64,000 bases of DNA from contig NZ_JAEMNV010000009.1 in assembly GCF_016482825.1 (NCBI RefSeq), positions 186,001 through 250,000 on the forward strand, written 5' to 3'. The notes under the pieces are model-generated. The model was not told where the DNA came from. It did not search any database and saw only the letters and a list, made by a program, of their open reading frames with translations. The position numbers and the translations under genes were made by a program. Numbering within the stretch: the first letter of the stretch is position 1; each line of letters starts with the position of its first letter. This DNA comes from Antrihabitans stalagmiti. Lineage in GTDB: Bacteria > Actinomycetota > Actinomycetes > Mycobacteriales > Mycobacteriaceae. Below are positions 17,247 through 24,838 of the stretch, in pieces.

Positions 17247-17885
17247 ATGAACGCATTGACCGCTCTTGTCGGCGGGTACGACCTGAGGAAAGAGATCGCG
17301 GCGGAACGTCTGGAACTCGCGAACCTGCTCCGAGATCTCAGCGGCAAGGAATGGGAGACCGAAACGCTGTGCGCCGGTTGGCGGGTCCGTGACGTAGTCG
17401 CGCATCTCCTTTACGACGCGACTCCCCCGCCGATCTATCTGTACGACATAGTTCGCGCGGGCGGCTCGACCGAGCGACTCAACGACCGATACCTGCGCAA
17501 AGCGGAGTCGTTCACCACCGCCGAACTGTTGACACGTTTCGAACTGTCGATCGGTAGCGGCTTCGGCGCCACGACGGCCCCGCGGCTCGCGCTCTACGAC
17601 GTGCTGGTCCATCACCAAGACATCCGACGTCCACTCGGTCGTCCGCGTACCGTCCCCGAGCGCCGACTGCGCGCAGTACTCGACTACCCGGACCCGTTCG
17701 TCCATCCGACCCGGCGCATGCGCGGATTGCGATTCGAAGCAACGGACATCAACTGGACGAACGGCGACGGTGCGGCCGTCCGCGGTCCAGCCGAGGCGAT
17801 CGTCATGGCGATCGCAGGCCGCCCCACTGCCCTACGCGATCTCACAGGTGACGGCGTTGAAGAGCTGACCAGGAGGCTGACATGA
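17247..17885 (+). CDS. Maleylpyruvate isomerase/mycothiol-dependent (DinB-like) family enzyme
   Basis: 212 residues. The N-terminal half is a DinB-like helical bundle: ERLELANLLRDLSGKEWETETLCAGW, with landmarks W-x-T-x-T-L-C-A-G-W near residues 37-46 and RDVVAHLLYD near 49-58 whose His is a usual metal ligand; the second ligand site is HHQDIRRPLG near 123-132. This is the mycothiol-dependent maleylpyruvate isomerase/TIGR03083 superfamily, whose members act on thiol conjugates. The stop overlaps the glutaredoxin start (17882-17885), so they are coupled. Substrate unknown; the pairing with a redoxin suggests thiol or electrophile stress. Confidence 0.85.
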   Translation: MNALTALVGGYDLRKEIAAERLELANLLRDLSGKEWETETLCAGWRVRDVVAHLLYDATPPPIYLYDIVRAGGSTERLNDRYLRKAESFTTAELLTRFELSIGSGFGATTAPRLALYDVLVHHQDIRRPLGRPRTVPERRLRAVLDYPDPFVHPTRRMRGLRFEATDINWTNGDGAAVRGPAEAIVMAIAGRPTALRDLTGDGVEELTRRLT

Positions 17886-18214
17886 GCACGTCGGTCACTG
17901 GGAACGATGTAGCCGGGTTCGGCACCGACGAGTGTGTCGATGTCAAAGTCTTCACCACCCGATGGTGCCCGCACTGCCTTCGCCTGAAGCACGGTCTACG
18001 CCGCCATGACGTCAGGTGGCACGAGATCGATATCGAGACCGATTGCGCAGCAGCAGATTTCGTCGCCGGCGCCAACAACGGCAACCGAACTGTTCCCACT
18101 GTCGTATTCCGCGACGGAACTGTCATGACCAACCCGCCGATCCGGACATTCCTCGATACCCTGGCCGCTATCGCAAACCGAGACAATGCCCGCCGTTCAC
18201 CATGTGAGCGATGA
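17882..18214 (+). CDS. Glutaredoxin/mycoredoxin-like protein
   Basis: 110 residues. The thioredoxin-fold redox motif C-P-H-C is in TTRWCPHCLRLKHGL near residues 28-31 and the cis-proline motif TVPTVVF near residues 70-76. Mycoredoxins of actinobacteria usually carry CPWC or CPYC; CPHC is also used by some redoxins. It would reduce mixed disulfides, probably with mycothiol. It overlaps the DinB-type gene by ATGA and is followed by a TetR gene, completing a four-gene operon with the alkylmercury-lyase-like enzyme. The C-terminal extension (NRDNARRSPCER) has one more Cys. Confidence 0.87.
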   Translation: MSTSVTGNDVAGFGTDECVDVKVFTTRWCPHCLRLKHGLRRHDVRWHEIDIETDCAAADFVAGANNGNRTVPTVVFRDGTVMTNPPIRTFLDTLAAIANRDNARRSPCER

Positions 18215-18266
18215 TCACCCGTTGCCGTATAACAATGGTGAGACAGCACCGAGCGAAAGTTGTGCA

Positions 18267-18986
18267 TTGACTACTGCATCCGACGCCGCCCCGCCGAGCA
18301 GACGAACAGAGCGGCGCGCCGAGACCATTGCCGATATCAAGTCTCACGCCTGGCAACAACTCGCGTCCGACGGCACCGGCGGACTGTCTCTGCGAGGCAT
18401 CGCCCGCGAGATGCGGATGTCCCCCGCAGCCTTCTTCCGGTATTTCGACAATCAGTCCGCCTTGATCACAACGCTGTGTGTCGATGCCTACACGTCGTTG
18501 GCCGACGCAATCACGGGCGCGACGGCGGCAGCGCCGACGCCGGAGCAGGGGTGGCGCGCACTGTGCCACGGCGTCCGAGCGTGGGCGCGCGACAACGCCG
18601 CTGCCTTCGCCCTGATCAACGGCACACCCGTTCCGGGTTACGTCGCACAACCCGAGGAAACCGGCCCCGCCGCCGGCCGCATGATGATCGCGGTGGCATC
18701 GACCTACCTCGCCGCCGTCGCCGACGGCTCCGCCGACCCCGCCGCCACCGATGTACCGTCGCTCGCCGCCGGACCGCTGCTGCTCAGCCTCGCCGACGGC
18801 AGCCCAGTACCCGACAACCCCGTTACCGGGATTGTCCTCAATGCGTGGGCCTCGATCCTCGGATTCGTCGGCGCAGAAGCGTTCGGAAGCCTCGACCGGC
18901 TCGTCGCCGATACCGATGCCCTCTACGACAGTCACGTCACCACCGTCATGCGTGGCATGGGATTCCGGCTCGAACCCGAGAATTGA
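18267..18986 (+). CDS. TetR family transcriptional regulator
   Basis: About 239 residues from TTG at 18267; an earlier start at 18186 overlapping the redoxin gene would add 27. The helix-turn-helix reads GGLSLRGIAREMRMSPAAFFRYF across residues about 45-67, and the C-terminal domain is the WHG-type (HGVRAWARDNAAAFALINGTPVPGY). It ends the operon and may bind the three CGAYCACTGTTCAC motifs near 16.2-16.3 kb, controlling both the operon and the divergent membrane protein. A TATAAC hexamer at 18228-18233 suggests a local promoter too. Confidence 0.85.
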   Translation: MTTASDAAPPSRRTERRAETIADIKSHAWQQLASDGTGGLSLRGIAREMRMSPAAFFRYFDNQSALITTLCVDAYTSLADAITGATAAAPTPEQGWRALCHGVRAWARDNAAAFALINGTPVPGYVAQPEETGPAAGRMMIAVASTYLAAVADGSADPAATDVPSLAAGPLLLSLADGSPVPDNPVTGIVLNAWASILGFVGAEAFGSLDRLVADTDALYDSHVTTVMRGMGFRLEPEN

Positions 18987-19055
18987 CCGTCAACAAACCG
19001 TAAACCGCTGACCGCATAGTCATGTCCAACCAGCCGAACCAACAAAGGACAGGAC

Positions 19056-19472
19056 ATGACACTCACCCAGACCGCAGCCGCTCCCGCCACCAACGACATC
19101 TCTCGCAAAGCCCGCCGCGTGGGCACGATCATCGGCGGCCTCGTAGTCGCCTTCCTGACCATCGACGCGGTCGCTCACCTGCTCAACGGCGAAACCTCGC
19201 GTAAAGGATTCCTGGAACTCTGCGTACCTGCCCACCTCGGACCGATCTCCGGCATCGCGATGCTGATCTTCCTCGCCCTGCTGCTCTTCCGGCCGACAGC
19301 CGTGATCGGCGCAATCTTCGTGACCGGCTACCTCAGCAGTGTCGTGTCCGTGCACCTGATCAACGAGAACCCGATCTTCAGCCACGTGCTGTTCCCGGTG
19401 TACCTCGGCATCCTGCTGTGGACCGCGCTCTACCTACGCGACGAACGCGTCCGCGCAATTGTCGGCCGCTAG
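19056..19472 (+). CDS. DoxX-like integral membrane protein
   Basis: 138 residues, preceded by AAAGGACAGGAC. Four hydrophobic helices are visible: about residues 24-42 (IIGGLVVAFLTIDAVAHLL), 66-82 (ISGIAMLIFLALLLF), 86-104 (AVIGAIFVTGYLSSVVSV) and 113-130 (VLFPVYLGILLWTALYL). The pattern fits the DoxX-like family (PF13564), small membrane proteins sometimes linked to respiratory or redox stress. It follows the TetR gene by 69 bases and may be one of its targets. A long hairpin at 19501-19548 ends the unit. Confidence 0.8.
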   Translation: MTLTQTAAAPATNDISRKARRVGTIIGGLVVAFLTIDAVAHLLNGETSRKGFLELCVPAHLGPISGIAMLIFLALLLFRPTAVIGAIFVTGYLSSVVSVHLINENPIFSHVLFPVYLGILLWTALYLRDERVRAIVGR

Positions 19473-19500
19473 ATCGCAGATTTTCCGTCAGCCTCGATTC

Positions 19501-19548
19501 ACGCGATCGCCGCAACACTCTCGACCAGAGAGGTTGCGGCGATCGCGT
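19501..19548. terminator. Long perfect hairpin between convergent genes
   Basis: Sixteen-base perfect arms ACGCGATCGCCGCAAC / GTTGCGGCGATCGCGT continue inward as CTCTC/GAGAG around a GACCA loop, giving about 21 pairs. It lies between the convergent DoxX-like and SRPBCC genes. There is no T-run, so it would work as a bidirectional I-shaped terminator. Confidence 0.75.
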
Positions 19549-19566
19549 TAGCCGGAGCTGTGACTT

Positions 19567-20028
19567 CTATGCAGTAGCGGCGGCAAGCCGACCGAGTGTG
19601 TCGGTCAACTGATCCTCGGTGACGAGCGGGAACTTCACCTTGTCGAGCAGGTTCTTATCGGTGACTTTCGACCAGTCGTAGGTGTGGCGAACCAACGTTT
19701 CGTTCGGTCCCTGAGACTCCAACTCCCACAGCCACTCCCACCCGGGAGGCTCCGTGCCAGCCGGCGCCGTCTTCCACGCCAGCAACTTGTCTTTCGCATA
19801 ACCGGAAACATGGTTGTCGGTTTTGTACTCGCCGCCCATGTGATCGCCCTGCATGTTCATCGTGAACACGTCGCCGACGTGCTGAATCCGATCGGCATGG
19901 TCCACGCCGCGGATAAACCCAGAACCATCAAGCGCTTGGTGGCGCTCGGGATTGGAGAGGACGTCGAAAATCGCGTCGACGGGTGCCGTGATGGTGCGTT
20001 CGACGATGACCTTTGTGTTGTCGCTCAT
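19567..20028 (-). CDS. SRPBCC family protein
   Basis: 153 residues from the ATG at 20028. The helix-grip START-like pattern is clear: VIVERTITAPVDAIFDVLSNPERH at the N-terminus, a DGSGFIRGV strand, then GDVFTMNMQGDHMGGEY and a C-terminal helix (EDQLTDTLGRLAAAT). A conserved W-E-W-L-W-E-L segment precedes the last strands. A similar protein (HQALDGSG replaced by HHELDGSG) is encoded at 42852-43319. The family binds small hydrophobic ligands; nothing in the sequence names the ligand. No operon partner: the next gene is on the other strand beyond a pseudo-tRNA. Confidence 0.88.
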   Translation of the reverse strand: MSDNTKVIVERTITAPVDAIFDVLSNPERHQALDGSGFIRGVDHADRIQHVGDVFTMNMQGDHMGGEYKTDNHVSGYAKDKLLAWKTAPAGTEPPGWEWLWELESQGPNETLVRHTYDWSKVTDKNLLDKVKFPLVTEDQLTDTLGRLAAATA

Positions 20029-20109
20029 TCCTCGACACTGTCGGAAACTCGCCAATCGTGCAACGTTGCCTACGCCGAAGGCGCGAGATCGTAGCCAAAA
20101 AAGTAGGCC

Positions 20110-20180
20110 GGGCGGGGCTCGAACCCGCGACTGTCGCACCCCACATCGGTGCGTGTACGGGTGCCACCGGCAAGCACCGA
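20110..20180 (-). pseudogene. tRNA 3'-end remnant (pseudo-tRNA)
   Basis: A 22-base stretch (20110-20131) covering the T-arm is identical to the T-arm region of the tRNA at 34651-34724 (34657-34678). On the minus strand it is followed by an acceptor-like end and T6, like a tRNA terminator. A GCACC/GGTGC stem with a seven-base loop lies upstream, but the loop lacks U33, the spacing is wrong and no matching 5' acceptor strand exists. It is therefore a decayed tRNA or a copied tRNA end, as left by integrating elements. Confidence 0.5.
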
Positions 20181-20291
20181 CAATCGACGTCCGGGCAGTC
20201 GAGCGGACTCGAGAACGTGAGGTCGGCGCTGGGTTTACCCTGTGACCAATCCCCATCCCGGATGGTTACGGGAGTTGAGATAGTCCCGCTC

Positions 20292-20315
20292 GTAGACTCG
20301 CACCACTGAGTCTAC
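20292..20315. promoter_or_regulatory. Palindromic operator upstream of the XRE-cupin regulator
   Basis: GTAGACTC and GAGTCTAC are perfect eight-base arms around eight bases, ending 32 bases before the start at 20347. A second inverted repeat, CCACTG/CAGTGG (20303-20324), interlocks with it. This is a strong candidate for autoregulation by the adjacent helix-turn-helix protein. Confidence 0.55.
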
Positions 20316-20346
20316 TGACAGTGGACAGCTGCGTTAGCCTCTGTGG

Positions 20347-21012
20347 ATGACGACATCCGACTCGGTCGCTACTCACCGCGACACCGGCGATCCGGCGCCG
20401 GTCGATCGTGAAGTGCCTGGTGACACCTCGACGGGACCGGACCTCGAACGAGCTATCGCGAAACAAGTTCGTGCGCTTCGCCGTTCGACAGGATTGTCGG
20501 TCGCCGACATGGCTGAAAAAGTCGGAATCTCCAAGGCAATGCTGTCGAAGATCGAGAATGCTCAGACATCGTGCAGCTTGAACACTCTCGCTCGCCTCGC
20601 CGTTGGTTTGGATGTGCCCGTCACGTCTCTGTTTCGTGGTGCGGATTCGGCGCGTGAAGCCGTGTACGTCGAGGCCGGCCACGGTGCCGTGATCGTCGGT
20701 CGCGGAACCCGAGCCGGTCACCACTACGAGCTGTTGGGCGCACTGCGTGGCCAGCACAAACGGCTCGAACCGGTATTGGTAACGCTGACAGATGCCAGCG
20801 AGGTATTCCCGCTGTTCCAGCATGCCGGAACAGAGATGCTCTACATGCTCGAAGGCGTCATGGTCTACGGTCACGGCGAATCGGAATACACACTGCGACC
20901 GGGCGATTCGTTGCTACTCGACGGAGAAGGCTTGCACGGCCCGCACAATCTTGTACGCCTACCCATAAAGTTCCTCGCCATCACCGCGTACCCCGATCAC
21001 CACGAGGACTGA
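20347..21012 (+). CDS. XRE family transcriptional regulator with cupin sensor domain
   Basis: 221 residues. The helix-turn-helix is at about residues 35-90 (QVRALRRSTGLSVADMAEK, then SKAMLSKIENAQTS), followed by a cupin domain at about 140-215 with FQHAGTEMLYMLEGV and PGDSLLLDGEGLHGPHNL carrying the usual His/Glu ligands. This is the PuuR/SutR-like layout, in which the cupin senses a small metabolite. Such regulators often sit beside amine, amino acid or polyamine catabolism genes; here HutD and the N-methylglutamate cluster follow. An interlocked palindrome at 20292-20324 is its likely operator. Confidence 0.9.
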   Translation: MTTSDSVATHRDTGDPAPVDREVPGDTSTGPDLERAIAKQVRALRRSTGLSVADMAEKVGISKAMLSKIENAQTSCSLNTLARLAVGLDVPVTSLFRGADSAREAVYVEAGHGAVIVGRGTRAGHHYELLGALRGQHKRLEPVLVTLTDASEVFPLFQHAGTEMLYMLEGVMVYGHGESEYTLRPGDSLLLDGEGLHGPHNLVRLPIKFLAITAYPDHHED

Positions 21013-21055
21013 CCGAGCGAATCACGATTGCGACGAGGGCATCGGGACGAACAAT

Positions 21056-21078
21056 GACACGCCGAAACGGGCGTGGTC
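21056..21078 (+). terminator. Short hairpin after the XRE-cupin gene
   Basis: CACGCC/GGCGTG arms around GAAACG, 45 bases after the stop codon. No T-run follows, so termination is only a possibility; the rest of the 221-base gap before hutD shows no gene. Confidence 0.35.
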
Positions 21079-21233
21079 ACCCTATGCGATCCGACGTACA
21101 CTCCCAGTAAACTTGCGCTCGACTACCTGCTGAGGCTTTCACGCCAACTGCAGTTCGCCCCGTGGTGCCTCTCGGTTGGACTCGGTGCCTTCGGCTACAC
21201 ATCCGACAACCGCCTTCGCAGAGAGAGTCGTCG

Positions 21234-21788
21234 ATGACCAACCGCACTTCCGCCGTTCGACCCACCGATCGGAAAAGGGTGCCGTGGAAGAACGGAGAGG
21301 GCGTCACCGAGGAAATCGCGGCAGGAGACGGCACTACGCCACTGTGGCGAGTGAGCATCGCAGATCTGTCTAGCCAGCCCAGCACTTTTTCGGCCTTCGA
21401 GGGCCAGCACAGGGTGTTCACCGTGATCGGCACGCACGGTGCGACTCTCGACTGGGACGGGATGAAGACTGACGTGGAACCGTTCCAGCCGTTCCCTTTC
21501 GATGGATCCCTCCCGCCGAAATGCACGACTAGCGGACCTACCCGCGCCCTCAACGTCATGGTCGACAAATCCGCTGGCACGGCCACAGTGTCTGTGCGAA
21601 GTGTCGGTTCGGAACACATCGAGACGGACCGATGCGCGATCACCGTCGTGTACGTCGCGGGCGGGTCGGTCGCGGCAAGTGGAACTGAGGCCCAGGTTGG
21701 CGATTGCCTGGTCGTGGATCACGACTCGGTCGTACTTCGTGGCAACGCCGATGTACTCATAGCCCGGATACAACTCACGACAGGCTAA
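21234..21788 (+). CDS. HutD family protein
   Basis: 184 residues from the ATG at 21234, preceded by GAGAGAG. Landmarks of the HutD family are RVPWKNGEGVTEEIAAGDG near residues 15-33, WRVSIADLSSQPSTFSAFEG near 38-57 and FDGSLPPKC near 95; the fold is a double-stranded beta barrel (cupin-like). HutD is usually linked to histidine utilisation and has been proposed to bind formylglutamate or a related metabolite as a regulator, but no hut enzymes are in this window. Here it lies between a cupin regulator and an N-methylglutamate synthase operon, suggesting a glutamate-derivative sensor role. Confidence 0.88.
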   Translation: MTNRTSAVRPTDRKRVPWKNGEGVTEEIAAGDGTTPLWRVSIADLSSQPSTFSAFEGQHRVFTVIGTHGATLDWDGMKTDVEPFQPFPFDGSLPPKCTTSGPTRALNVMVDKSAGTATVSVRSVGSEHIETDRCAITVVYVAGGSVAASGTEAQVGDCLVVDHDSVVLRGNADVLIARIQLTTG

Positions 21789-21790
21789 GT

Positions 21791-21940
21791 GGGGTCCACA
21801 CCGCCGAGGATCCCGGAGTCGGAGAAGACGTCCAGGACGAAACCCCTTCGGGGATGGCCACTCGGCCCGGGACGTCTGCGGCAGGTTCCCACGGAAGCCT
21901 GGTTGACTTCCCAACCCACATACGCCGCTGGGGTAGACCC
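21791..21940. ncRNA. Candidate structured RNA element
   Basis: A nested set of complementary arms covers this stretch on the plus strand. Outer closing pair GGGTC (21792-21796)/GACCC (21936-21940); AGACGTCC (21826-21833)/GGACGTCT (21870-21877) enclosing CCCC-TTC-GGGG and GGCC-ACTC-GGCC; GCGGC (21878-21882)/GCCGC (21924-21928) enclosing AGGTTCC/GGAAGCCT and GGTTG/CAACC hairpins. It does not match any riboswitch consensus I can recall. It may equally be a 3' element of hutD. Bases 21941-22069 show no gene. Confidence 0.35.
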
Positions 21941-22069
21941 TAGATACTAGGATGAAACCACAGTTCACAGCGAATGCGCTTACAAATCTCAGCCCCCAGT
22001 GCAGAGACTTGTGAATCTGCCGGTGAATCCAGCATCGCAACAGGCCGGATGAGCGTCGCACGCTAGTCG

Positions 22070-22085
22070 CTAACTTTTTCGTAAC
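22070..22085 (+). promoter_or_regulatory. GlnR-type nitrogen regulator box
   Basis: CTAAC-TTTTTC-GTAAC: two AC-ended half-sites with the exact six-base spacer of actinobacterial GlnR boxes, 125 bases upstream of the FAD oxidoreductase start. An AT-rich segment with ATTAGATAACAAT follows at about 22114-22126, suitable for a promoter -10. GlnR activation of the whole downstream cluster under nitrogen limitation is expected. Confidence 0.65.
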
Positions 22086-22209
22086 ACGTTCGTCATCATT
22101 CGGGTGTTTCATATTAGATAACAATGATTCACTTGCTGAAACCAGCAAGGACGACTCCAACGACCACTGGCAAACATCGGTAGAAGCGCCCACCGCAAAG
22201 GATCGGCAC

Positions 22210-23400
22210 GTGAGTGACACGACAAAGTTCTTGATCATCGGCGGCGGCCTCGAAGGATTGGCCATCGCATACTCGCTCGCCGATCGCGGCGAGACCGACG
22301 TGCTCGTTCTCGAACGCGACACCCTCTGCTCCGGAATGACCGGTAAGTCCTCCGGCGTCGTCCGCTGCCACTACGGCACGCCTTCGCTGGCGGCGATGTC
22401 CTGGTACGGCGTCGACACCTTCACTCGCGCAACCGAACTCTTCGACGACGACATGGCGTTCCGACAGTGCGGATATGTAGTCGGCGTCGCCGAGAACAAC
22501 GTCAAACCTCTCGAAGCAAACATCGCAATGATGCAGGGGCTGGGCATCGCGACCGAATTCATCGCTCACGACAAGATGGCCGAACTGTGGCCGGGCCTGC
22601 ACCTCGACGACTTCGCACTCTTCGCCTACGAGCCGCTCGGCGGTCGCGGAGAGGCGTACATGGCCGGCATGGCCTTCGCCGCGACCGCGCGAAGGATGGG
22701 TGTCAAGATCCGTCAGAGCACACCCGTTGTCTCCCTTCTGCAAAACACGGCCGGAGCGGTGTACGGCGTGACACTGAAGGACGGATCCGAAGTACACGCG
22801 GACCACGTTGTGCTCGCGACCGGACCGTGGGCTCCCGAGTTGGCAGCAGGTGTCGGTGTAGACCTCGACGTGAAAGCTCAACGTGCACAGCTAGTCCTGA
22901 TCGACCAGGGTGTACCGACGCCGGAAGTACCGGTCCTGTCCGATCTCGCCGGGCTGCAGTACATCTGCCGCGAACCGAACGGTGAACTGCTGGTTGGGAA
23001 CTCGGATCATCAGGCACCGGAGTACATCGATCCCGACAAGTATGTCAACCGCGCCGACGCGGACGCGATCGAAAAGAACATCATGAAGCTCGGTCATCGA
23101 TTGCCGGACATGCCCGACCCACGCATCACCAGCTCCTATGTCGGCGCCTACGACGTCACTCCGGATTACAACCCGATCATCGGGCCATCACCCGTCGACG
23201 GACTGTTCCTCGCCACCGGCTTCTCCGGACATGGATTCAAGATCTCCCCCGCCGTCGGCGCACTCGTCACGGACCTGCTCATCGACGGCGAGACCTCGCT
23301 CCCGAACGTCAACCCCGCCGACTTCCGGTACTCACGATTCGCCGAGAACGACCTGCTCTTCAGTCTTCATCCCTACGAGGGCGCCGGAGAAATGCGATGA
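22210..23400 (+). CDS. FAD-dependent oxidoreductase, sarcosine/amino-acid oxidase (DAO) family
   Basis: 396 residues, GTG at 22210. FAD binding is shown by IIGGGLEGLAIAYSLA at about residues 10-25 with the acidic LERD near 40; the SGMTGKSSGVVR stretch near 47-58 is typical of sarcosine oxidase beta-subunit/DAO proteins, and the C-terminal GATGFSGHGF-like segment (LATGFSGHGFKISP) near 340 closes the flavin site. It should oxidise an N-methyl or secondary amino acid. It is coupled by ATGA to the glutamine-synthetase-like gene, so it may take the place of the multi-subunit N-methylglutamate dehydrogenase, which is not in the window. Confidence 0.88.
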   Translation: MSDTTKFLIIGGGLEGLAIAYSLADRGETDVLVLERDTLCSGMTGKSSGVVRCHYGTPSLAAMSWYGVDTFTRATELFDDDMAFRQCGYVVGVAENNVKPLEANIAMMQGLGIATEFIAHDKMAELWPGLHLDDFALFAYEPLGGRGEAYMAGMAFAATARRMGVKIRQSTPVVSLLQNTAGAVYGVTLKDGSEVHADHVVLATGPWAPELAAGVGVDLDVKAQRAQLVLIDQGVPTPEVPVLSDLAGLQYICREPNGELLVGNSDHQAPEYIDPDKYVNRADADAIEKNIMKLGHRLPDMPDPRITSSYVGAYDVTPDYNPIIGPSPVDGLFLATGFSGHGFKISPAVGALVTDLLIDGETSLPNVNPADFRYSRFAENDLLFSLHPYEGAGEMR

Positions 23401-24806
23401 CCCTCACGGACGCCAGAAATTCAGCCGACACCACACATGCGAAGGACCATGCCATGGCTGTAGATACTTCCGAAGCCGCACCCGTGACCGACACTGCCGA
23501 CACACCCACGTTGTCCGAGGTCGCCCACGCCAGCGGAACCACCTTCATCCTCGCGTTGTTCGTGACACTGTCCGGCAAACCATGCGCCAAGCTGGTTCCG
23601 ATTCAGGCCGTCAAGCAACTGGAAGAGGACGGCGTCGGATTCGCCGGCTACGCAGCAGGACACATGGGTCAGGAGCCCAAGGACTCCGATCTCGTGGCGA
23701 TCGCCGACGTCTCCTCGTTCACCCCGATCCCGTTCATCAAGCCGGGCCTGGCGATCGTGCACTGCGATCCCCATGTCGAGGGGAAGCCGTGGCCCTACGC
23801 GCCGCGCATCATCCTCAAAGAGCAGCTGCGCAAAGCCGCGGAGTTGGGGATGACCGTCAACGTGGGTGCCGAGATCGAGTACTTCCTCGTCAACCGGGTG
23901 GAGGGTGAGCTCGTCACCGCCGACCGCGGGGACACCAGCGCCAACCCGTGTTACGACGCCCGCGACGTCACGCGAATGTACGACCACCTCACCGAGGTCT
24001 CCGACGCGATGAACGCCCTCGGCTGGGGCAACTACGCCAACGATCACGAGGACGGCAACGGTCAATTCGAGCAGAACTTCGATTACGCCGACGCGATGAC
24101 CACCGCGGACCGCGTCATCACACTCCGCTACCTGCTCTCGGTCATCGCCGAGAAGCGCGGCATGCAAGCAACATTCATGCCGAAGCCGTTCACCACCCGC
24201 ACCGGCACCGGACTGCACCTGCATCTCTCGCTCTGGAACGACGCCGGCGCCATGTTCCCAGGCGTCGACGACGAGAGGGGCCTCGGCTTGTCCGCCACCG
24301 CCTACGCCTTCGTCGCCGGAATCCTCGAACATGCCTGCGCTCTGCAAGGCTTGATTGCCCCGACGGTCAACTCCTACAAGCGAACCGGAGCCACCGCGAC
24401 GTCCAGCGGGGCCACATGGTCTCCCCGCTACGCCACCTACGGCGGCAACGACCGCACCCAGTATCTGCGGATCCCCGACAAGAATCGTGTCGAACTCCGC
24501 GGCGGCGACGGATCGGCCAACCCGTACCTCGCGGCGGCCGGAGCCATAGCGGCCGGCCTCGACGGGGTTCGCCGGGGCCTCGACCCGGGAACACCTGGCA
24601 GCGGGGACTCCCCCAGCGACATGCTCCCCATGACCCTGCTGCACGCGATGGATGCGCTGGAAGCCGATTCCGTGCTCACCGACGCCCTCGACATAGCCGG
24701 CCCCGGAGTGGCCGAGTACTTCGCAAAAACCAAGCGCGAAGAGTTCTTCTCCTGGCACAACACGGTCTCCTCATGGGAGATAGACCGCTACCTCACCGCC
24801 TTCTGA
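23397..24806 (+). CDS. glnT: Type III glutamate-ammonia ligase / gamma-glutamylmethylamide synthetase-like (GlnT)
   Basis: 469 residues; the ATG at 23397 overlaps the upstream stop and follows GGAG at seven bases. A low-complexity N-terminal 40 residues precede the glutamine synthetase core: GYAAGHMGQEP, HCDPHVEGKPWPYAPR, GAEIEYFLVN near residue 160, KPFTTRTGTGLHLHLSLW near 260 and the ATP-site RTQYLRIPDKNRVELR near 355. The sequence is of the GlnT/GMAS branch, which ligates glutamate with ammonia or methylamine using ATP. Linked mgs genes favour methylamine. From memory, the order matches glnT-glxBCD of M. smegmatis and rhizobia. Confidence 0.87.
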   Translation: MTLTDARNSADTTHAKDHAMAVDTSEAAPVTDTADTPTLSEVAHASGTTFILALFVTLSGKPCAKLVPIQAVKQLEEDGVGFAGYAAGHMGQEPKDSDLVAIADVSSFTPIPFIKPGLAIVHCDPHVEGKPWPYAPRIILKEQLRKAAELGMTVNVGAEIEYFLVNRVEGELVTADRGDTSANPCYDARDVTRMYDHLTEVSDAMNALGWGNYANDHEDGNGQFEQNFDYADAMTTADRVITLRYLLSVIAEKRGMQATFMPKPFTTRTGTGLHLHLSLWNDAGAMFPGVDDERGLGLSATAYAFVAGILEHACALQGLIAPTVNSYKRTGATATSSGATWSPRYATYGGNDRTQYLRIPDKNRVELRGGDGSANPYLAAAGAIAAGLDGVRRGLDPGTPGSGDSPSDMLPMTLLHAMDALEADSVLTDALDIAGPGVAEYFAKTKREEFFSWHNTVSSWEIDRYLTAF

Positions 24807-24838
24807 CATCTCCCCCCGAATCACAGGAAAGGACCACC

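Noticed and set aside
20095-20185. A functional tRNA at this position
   Set aside because: Only the T-arm and a poor anticodon-like hairpin exist. U33, the D-arm spacing and the 5' acceptor strand are missing.
21791-21940. Assignment of the structured element to the cobalamin, glycine or guanidine riboswitch families
   Set aside because: Conserved core sequences of these families are not present on either strand; only general stem structure is seen.
23421-24758. 445-codon minus-strand frame opposite glnT
   Set aside because: Shadow frame: glnT on the plus strand shows every glutamine synthetase motif, while this product shows none.
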